NCBI RefSeq assembly: GCF_010994755.1 | Contig: NZ_WHSB02000004.1 | Span: forward strand, 186,001-250,000 | Direction of reading: 5' to 3' | Length of the DNA stretch: 64,000 bases | From: Shinella lacus | GTDB lineage: Bacteria > Pseudomonadota > Alphaproteobacteria > Rhizobiales > Rhizobiaceae | Shown: one piece after another, positions 60,664 to 64,000 of the stretch | Layout: the number at the start of each line of letters is the position of its first letter | How positions within the stretch are numbered: position 1 is the first letter of the stretch | Translations under genes and position numbers: made by a program | The notes under the pieces: model-generated | Told to the model about the DNA's origin: nothing | Seen by the model: only the letters and a program-made list of their open reading frames with translations | The model's database searches: none

Positions 60664-62832
60664 TTACTGGCGCCCGTCCCGTTCCCGGCGCATCTCGGCA
60701 AGCGCGCGGATGGCGTCCTGCCGGCCGGTCTCGCTGAGCGCCTCGAAGAGCCGCTGGGCGTCGATGCGCATGCCGAGGTTCTTATAGGCATAGGCGCGCA
60801 GCACCATCAGGTCCGTCGGCTCGGCGCGGAACTGCGCCCGCTGGTCGAGATAGACCAGGGTCTCGCGAAACCGTTTCGCCCGGAAACTGCTGACGGCGCG
60901 GTCGGAGAGGATGGCGGTCTGCAGTTCGGCGCCGCGGCTCTGGTCGAGCGTCGCCTTGGTGGCCGCCACGGCGGCGTCGCTGGTCAGCCCGGCGCGCAGG
61001 TAGGCGAGGCTCTGGCCATAGGCGGCGTCGCTGCGCGTGCGGCCCTCGCCGGAGAGCGCGGCCTCGAAGGCCTGCGCGGCTTCCAGCGGCCGGTTGATCT
61101 CCATCAGGCACCAGCCGAGCGACAGCGCACTTGCGGGAGAAAGGCTGCGCGGATCACGCGTGCTGCGGCAATCGACGGCGCCTTCCGCCCGGCGCGCCGT
61201 GCGCACGATGCGCTGCGGCTTCAGCGCGACCTCCTCGACCGCCGTCTCACGCGCCGGCAGGCGCCGCTGGGTGCGGGCGACGAGCGCCTCGCGCCCGCGC
61301 CGCACGGGGGCCGCGTCGTCGCTGGTGTCACGCTCGCCAAGCAGCGCGATACGTTCCGAGCGCTCGCCCCAGGCCTGCTTGACCGCGGCAAGGCCGGCAA
61401 GGTCCTCCAGCCGCAGGCGCACCACGCCGAGGCCATAGGCGGCGGGCTCGTAATCGGCCTTCCACTTCAGCACCTGGGCAAACCACTCCTCGGCCGTCGT
61501 CGGCTGGTCCATGGCGAGCGCATACCAGCCGAACTGCTCGCCGGTCTCCGGGTGCTTTTCTTCAAGCGTCACCTGCGCGATGCGGTTCAGCACCTTGGCG
61601 TCAAGTTTCGGCGGCGGATCGAGCGCGAGCAGGTTGGCGGTCGCGGCGAGATAGGTCGCCATCGCCTGGTCGGATGTGGTGCGCCAGGCATACATCACAT
61701 CCTCCGCCTCGATCGGCATCTTGCGGGCGAGCAGGATGAGCGCCAGGCCCTGCGAGGCCGAGGCTGAATCCTCGACGGCACGCGCCTTGCGGAAGAAAGG
61801 TTCGGCGGCGGCGTTCTGCTCGCGGCGCAGGTGATACCAGCCGAGCAGCAGCGCATCGGAGGCAAGCCCCTCGTCCGCCACCAGCTTTTCGACGATCTTC
61901 AGATAGGCCGGCGCCACTGTGATCGCGGCATCCTCGTCGCCCTCGCCGACGAAGCGCCGGGCAAGGTCGCCGCGGATCGTCTCGAATTCCTTCACGCCGT
62001 CCGTGCCGGTGCGCTCGCGGGCGATGAGATCCTGCATGTCGCCGTATTTCAGCAGAGTCGAAGCCTTCTGCACGGTCGCGATGCGCACCGGCCCGTCCGT
62101 GCAATTGTCGAGCATGTAGCCATAGGCATCCTTGCCGCGCTGCATGCGGTCGGTCTTCACGAAGGCCTCGGCGACGCGCCAGAGCACGTCGGCATCGCTG
62201 CATGTGAGCAGGCTCGGCGTCTCCGCGCCGAGGCGCACGACATCCTCGCTCTTGCCGGCATTGGAGGCGGCGACGAGGGCCGCGCGCTTCTCCGCCACGT
62301 CGAGGCGATCGACTAGGTCGGCGGGCGGCGTCCATTGCGGGTCTTCCTGCTGGCGCTTGGCGATCGCCGCGCGCACGTCGGCATACCGCGACTGGCTGTA
62401 GAGCGCCCACATCTCCTCGAGCTGCTTGTCTTCGTTGACCGGAACGGCGAGCGGATTTTCCGGCGGTATCCAGGTGGGATAGAGCGTGCGCAGCCGGGCG
62501 ATCTCTGCGTTCAGCCGGGCGGTATCGCCGCGGGCCGCGAAGTAGCGTAGCGCACTTTCGTCGACGACCGGCTTGTTCGCGGTGACCGCCGTAACCGGCG
62601 TTTGCTCCGTACCCGTCGCCTGCGCCGTCTGCTGGGCTTGCGCGATTTCCACGCGGTCCTGCTTGGCGAGGCGGGGAAGGCTTTCCTGCGTGCTGCTGGT
62701 GGCGAAATCGTCGGTTCCCGCGCTAAGGCGCGGCAAACCCTTCCGCAGCCCTTCAGGCACGCCGAACGACACGCCTGCGACGCTTGCCACGCCGGCGGAG
62801 ACGAGGACGAACGCAAGAAGGATCGACTTCAT
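60664..62832 (-). CDS. TPR-repeat protein of the cellulose synthase locus
   Basis: The 722-residue protein starts with a signal-like segment (ILLAFVLVSAGVASVAGVSFG), followed by many degenerate TPR-like helical repeats to the end. There is no BcsC outer-membrane barrel at the C-terminus. It lies 157 bases after bcsB on the same strand. A periplasmic scaffold for polymer export, analogous to the TPR part of BcsC, is likely from position. A start seven codons upstream (62853) is also possible. The gene for endoglucanase BcsZ is not found next to it. Confidence 0.78.
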   Translation of the reverse strand: MKSILLAFVLVSAGVASVAGVSFGVPEGLRKGLPRLSAGTDDFATSSTQESLPRLAKQDRVEIAQAQQTAQATGTEQTPVTAVTANKPVVDESALRYFAARGDTARLNAEIARLRTLYPTWIPPENPLAVPVNEDKQLEEMWALYSQSRYADVRAAIAKRQQEDPQWTPPADLVDRLDVAEKRAALVAASNAGKSEDVVRLGAETPSLLTCSDADVLWRVAEAFVKTDRMQRGKDAYGYMLDNCTDGPVRIATVQKASTLLKYGDMQDLIARERTGTDGVKEFETIRGDLARRFVGEGDEDAAITVAPAYLKIVEKLVADEGLASDALLLGWYHLRREQNAAAEPFFRKARAVEDSASASQGLALILLARKMPIEAEDVMYAWRTTSDQAMATYLAATANLLALDPPPKLDAKVLNRIAQVTLEEKHPETGEQFGWYALAMDQPTTAEEWFAQVLKWKADYEPAAYGLGVVRLRLEDLAGLAAVKQAWGERSERIALLGERDTSDDAAPVRRGREALVARTQRRLPARETAVEEVALKPQRIVRTARRAEGAVDCRSTRDPRSLSPASALSLGWCLMEINRPLEAAQAFEAALSGEGRTRSDAAYGQSLAYLRAGLTSDAAVAATKATLDQSRGAELQTAILSDRAVSSFRAKRFRETLVYLDQRAQFRAEPTDLMVLRAYAYKNLGMRIDAQRLFEALSETGRQDAIRALAEMRRERDGRQ

Positions 62833-62989
62833 CCCGAATATCCTTCGGTACATCACCAACACCAAGCTCCGGCTTGAACCGCGACGACACCATGCGCCAT
62901 GAACGTGGAACGCGTCGCCGCGTCCCCCAAGAAGAGCCAACCAGTTGTGATAAAACCCTGTTACGGTTAACCGCCGGTAAACGGGCGGC

Positions 62990-64000
62990 TCAGCCGCCCC
63001 GTCCGAAGCGGCGAAGCAGACCCGAAGTCGCGATGCCGAGCAGGATCGCCAGCGCGCAGAACAGCACGGCATAGGCGAGGATATTGGAGGACAGCCAGTT
63101 CGCCGCGACAAGCCGCATGTTGGCAAAGGTCCAGGGCTGCGTGGCGACGAAGCGGGTGCGGCTCACCGCGCGCGTATCGAGCGCTTGCACGCCCTTGCTG
63201 TCGAGGCTCACATAACCGTCGAGCTGCTGCCAGCGATCGTCCTGCGCCATTGCCACCATGCCGGCCTTGAGATCGACGCCGGTGGGCGCGGAAAGCACGG
63301 TCCAGGTCGCGCTCTCCTCCGGGCTGTTACCCTGTGCGACGAGGAAGCGCGCGGTGTCGTCCGGCACGACGAGTTCCTCTTCGCCGGGAAGCAGGCGCAA
63401 CGAAGAAAGAGAAATGTCGAACGTTTCCTGCAACCAGGTTTCGAGCGCCGAAATCTGCCCGCGCCAAGAGCCGCCACGCACGCGCGACTGCCATTCGTCG
63501 AAGGCTTCCTGCGTCGCACCGCGTTCGCCGCCGCCATCGGCCGGACCGCCCCAGGAGGAGGCGCTTTCGGCGGCAATATGCGTCTGGCCGAGGACCAGAG
63601 GCGGAAGCTGCGAAATGGTGCCGACGAGAATGGCGTTGCGCTCGCCGATCGCCAGCGCCGAGGATTCCGGCCTCACCAGCAGCGCCCGCCCGCTCGAAAC
63701 CGCCATCTTGCCAAGGAAGGTCGCGCTCGTCGAAAGCGTGTCCGCGTCGAGACGGTCGAGGTAGAGCGCCGTCGGATCGACCTGGCCGTTATAGGGAAAA
63801 CCCGTGCCGGACAGAGCGGACAGGTTCGGCAGGCGCGCGACGCGGGCGAAGCGCGGCATGCGGAATTCGGACGAATCGAACAGCGCGAACCGCGGCTCCT
63901 CGCTGGCGCTGGCGCCCGGCGCGCAGATCTTGTCCGCCTCCGTCATCAGCACGGTCTCGATGTCGACGCGGTTCGGCCCCGGCCGGAAATGCCGCATGGT
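62990..64000 (-). CDS. bcsB: Cellulose synthase subunit BcsB, C-terminal part
   Basis: The frame enters from the right edge; 336 residues are visible. HFRPGPNRVDIETVL...CAPG, then RFALFDSSEFRMPRFARVARLPNL, are typical of the carbohydrate-binding domains of BcsB. The C-terminal membrane anchor (ILAYAVLFCALAILLGIATSGLLRRFG) is present. BcsB guides cellulose through the periplasm and activates BcsA, whose gene should lie just outside the window. The rest of the gene and its start are not visible. Confidence 0.88.
   Translation of the reverse strand, partial: TMRHFRPGPNRVDIETVLMTEADKICAPGASASEEPRFALFDSSEFRMPRFARVARLPNLSALSGTGFPYNGQVDPTALYLDRLDADTLSTSATFLGKMAVSSGRALLVRPESSALAIGERNAILVGTISQLPPLVLGQTHIAAESASSWGGPADGGGERGATQEAFDEWQSRVRGGSWRGQISALETWLQETFDISLSSLRLLPGEEELVVPDDTARFLVAQGNSPEESATWTVLSAPTGVDLKAGMVAMAQDDRWQQLDGYVSLDSKGVQALDTRAVSRTRFVATQPWTFANMRLVAANWLSSNILAYAVLFCALAILLGIATSGLLRRFGRGG

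Noticed and set aside
1-64000. CRISPR arrays, tRNA/rRNA genes, insertion sequences, prophage
   Set aside because: I found no regularly spaced direct repeats, no tRNA-like cloverleaf in the gaps, and no transposase, integrase or phage gene. The repeats seen are short palindromic elements without coding capacity.

Overview
The window is high-GC DNA densely packed with genes that overlap by 1 to 8 bases. It reads as a chromosome or large replicon of an alphaproteobacterium of the Rhizobiales (Rhizobium/Agrobacterium/Shinella/Ensifer type). The grounds are many ABC uptake systems and LysR regulators, a carnitine dehydrogenase-thioesterase fusion of the rhizobial type, a TGA-N9-TCA iron box, several families of intergenic palindromic repeats and a cellulose synthase locus at the right edge. 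I see no rRNA, tRNA, CRISPR array, phage gene or insertion sequence. No gene-free gap exceeds 300 bases; the largest is 277.

Layout. 1-2835 (+): end of a polyamine-type ABC transporter locus plus a short-chain dehydrogenase. 2893-5455: L,D-transpeptidase, YdeI-like protein and GH25 lysozyme lipoprotein. 5578-13149 (-): a six-gene operon that superficially looks like histidine utilisation (HutH-like and HutU-like proteins) but is best explained as ergothioneine catabolism. It encodes a lyase without the MIO triad (ergothionase), a urocanase relative with altered active-site positions (thiourocanate hydratase), a DUF917/S-Me-THD thiohydantoin desulfurase, a hydantoinase, an M20 N-carbamoyl-glutamate-type hydrolase, and an ASCH-wHTH protein. 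A divergent LysR regulator with two tandem HTH domains (13330-14487) faces it. 14484-27535: carnitine/gamma-butyrobetaine catabolism (GlxA/AraC regulator, BKACE, carnitine dehydrogenase-thioesterase, acyl-CoA dehydrogenase, NDP-forming CoA ligase, CaiD) followed by a complete peptide-type ABC importer.

27723-29397 (-): small operon (alpha/beta hydrolase, ACT protein, PAAR-like secreted protein). 29521-36157 (+): LysR, then a YdcSTUV-type transporter with patD. 36219-36968: two small membrane proteins. 37110-41147: siderophore receptor, FhuF-like reductase and binding protein behind an IRO/RirA-type box. 41718-47445 (-): two tandem dimethylglycine/sarcosine dehydrogenase-like flavoproteins and a PEP-mutase-family protein, with a divergent LysR and a perfect 19-bp palindrome between. 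48503-54942: zinc-ribbon protein, SDR, an OFA-type MFS carrier with a textbook sigma-54 promoter and paired upstream activator sites, and its sensor kinase/NtrC-type regulator. 55094-59263 (-): eptA with a PmrAB-like two-component pair in pmrCAB order. 59602-64000: glutathione transferase, small secreted protein, a TPR protein and the 3' part of bcsB.

Together, the central 42 kb looks like an island for uptake and breakdown of N-methylated betaines. Ergothioneine would go to glutamate plus trimethylamine; gamma-butyrobetaine, crotonobetaine and carnitine would go to glycine betaine, which downstream flavoproteins could demethylate. The individual pathways have precedents. The tandem-HTH regulator, the ASCH gene and the physical coupling of the two betaine pathways are the least explained parts.
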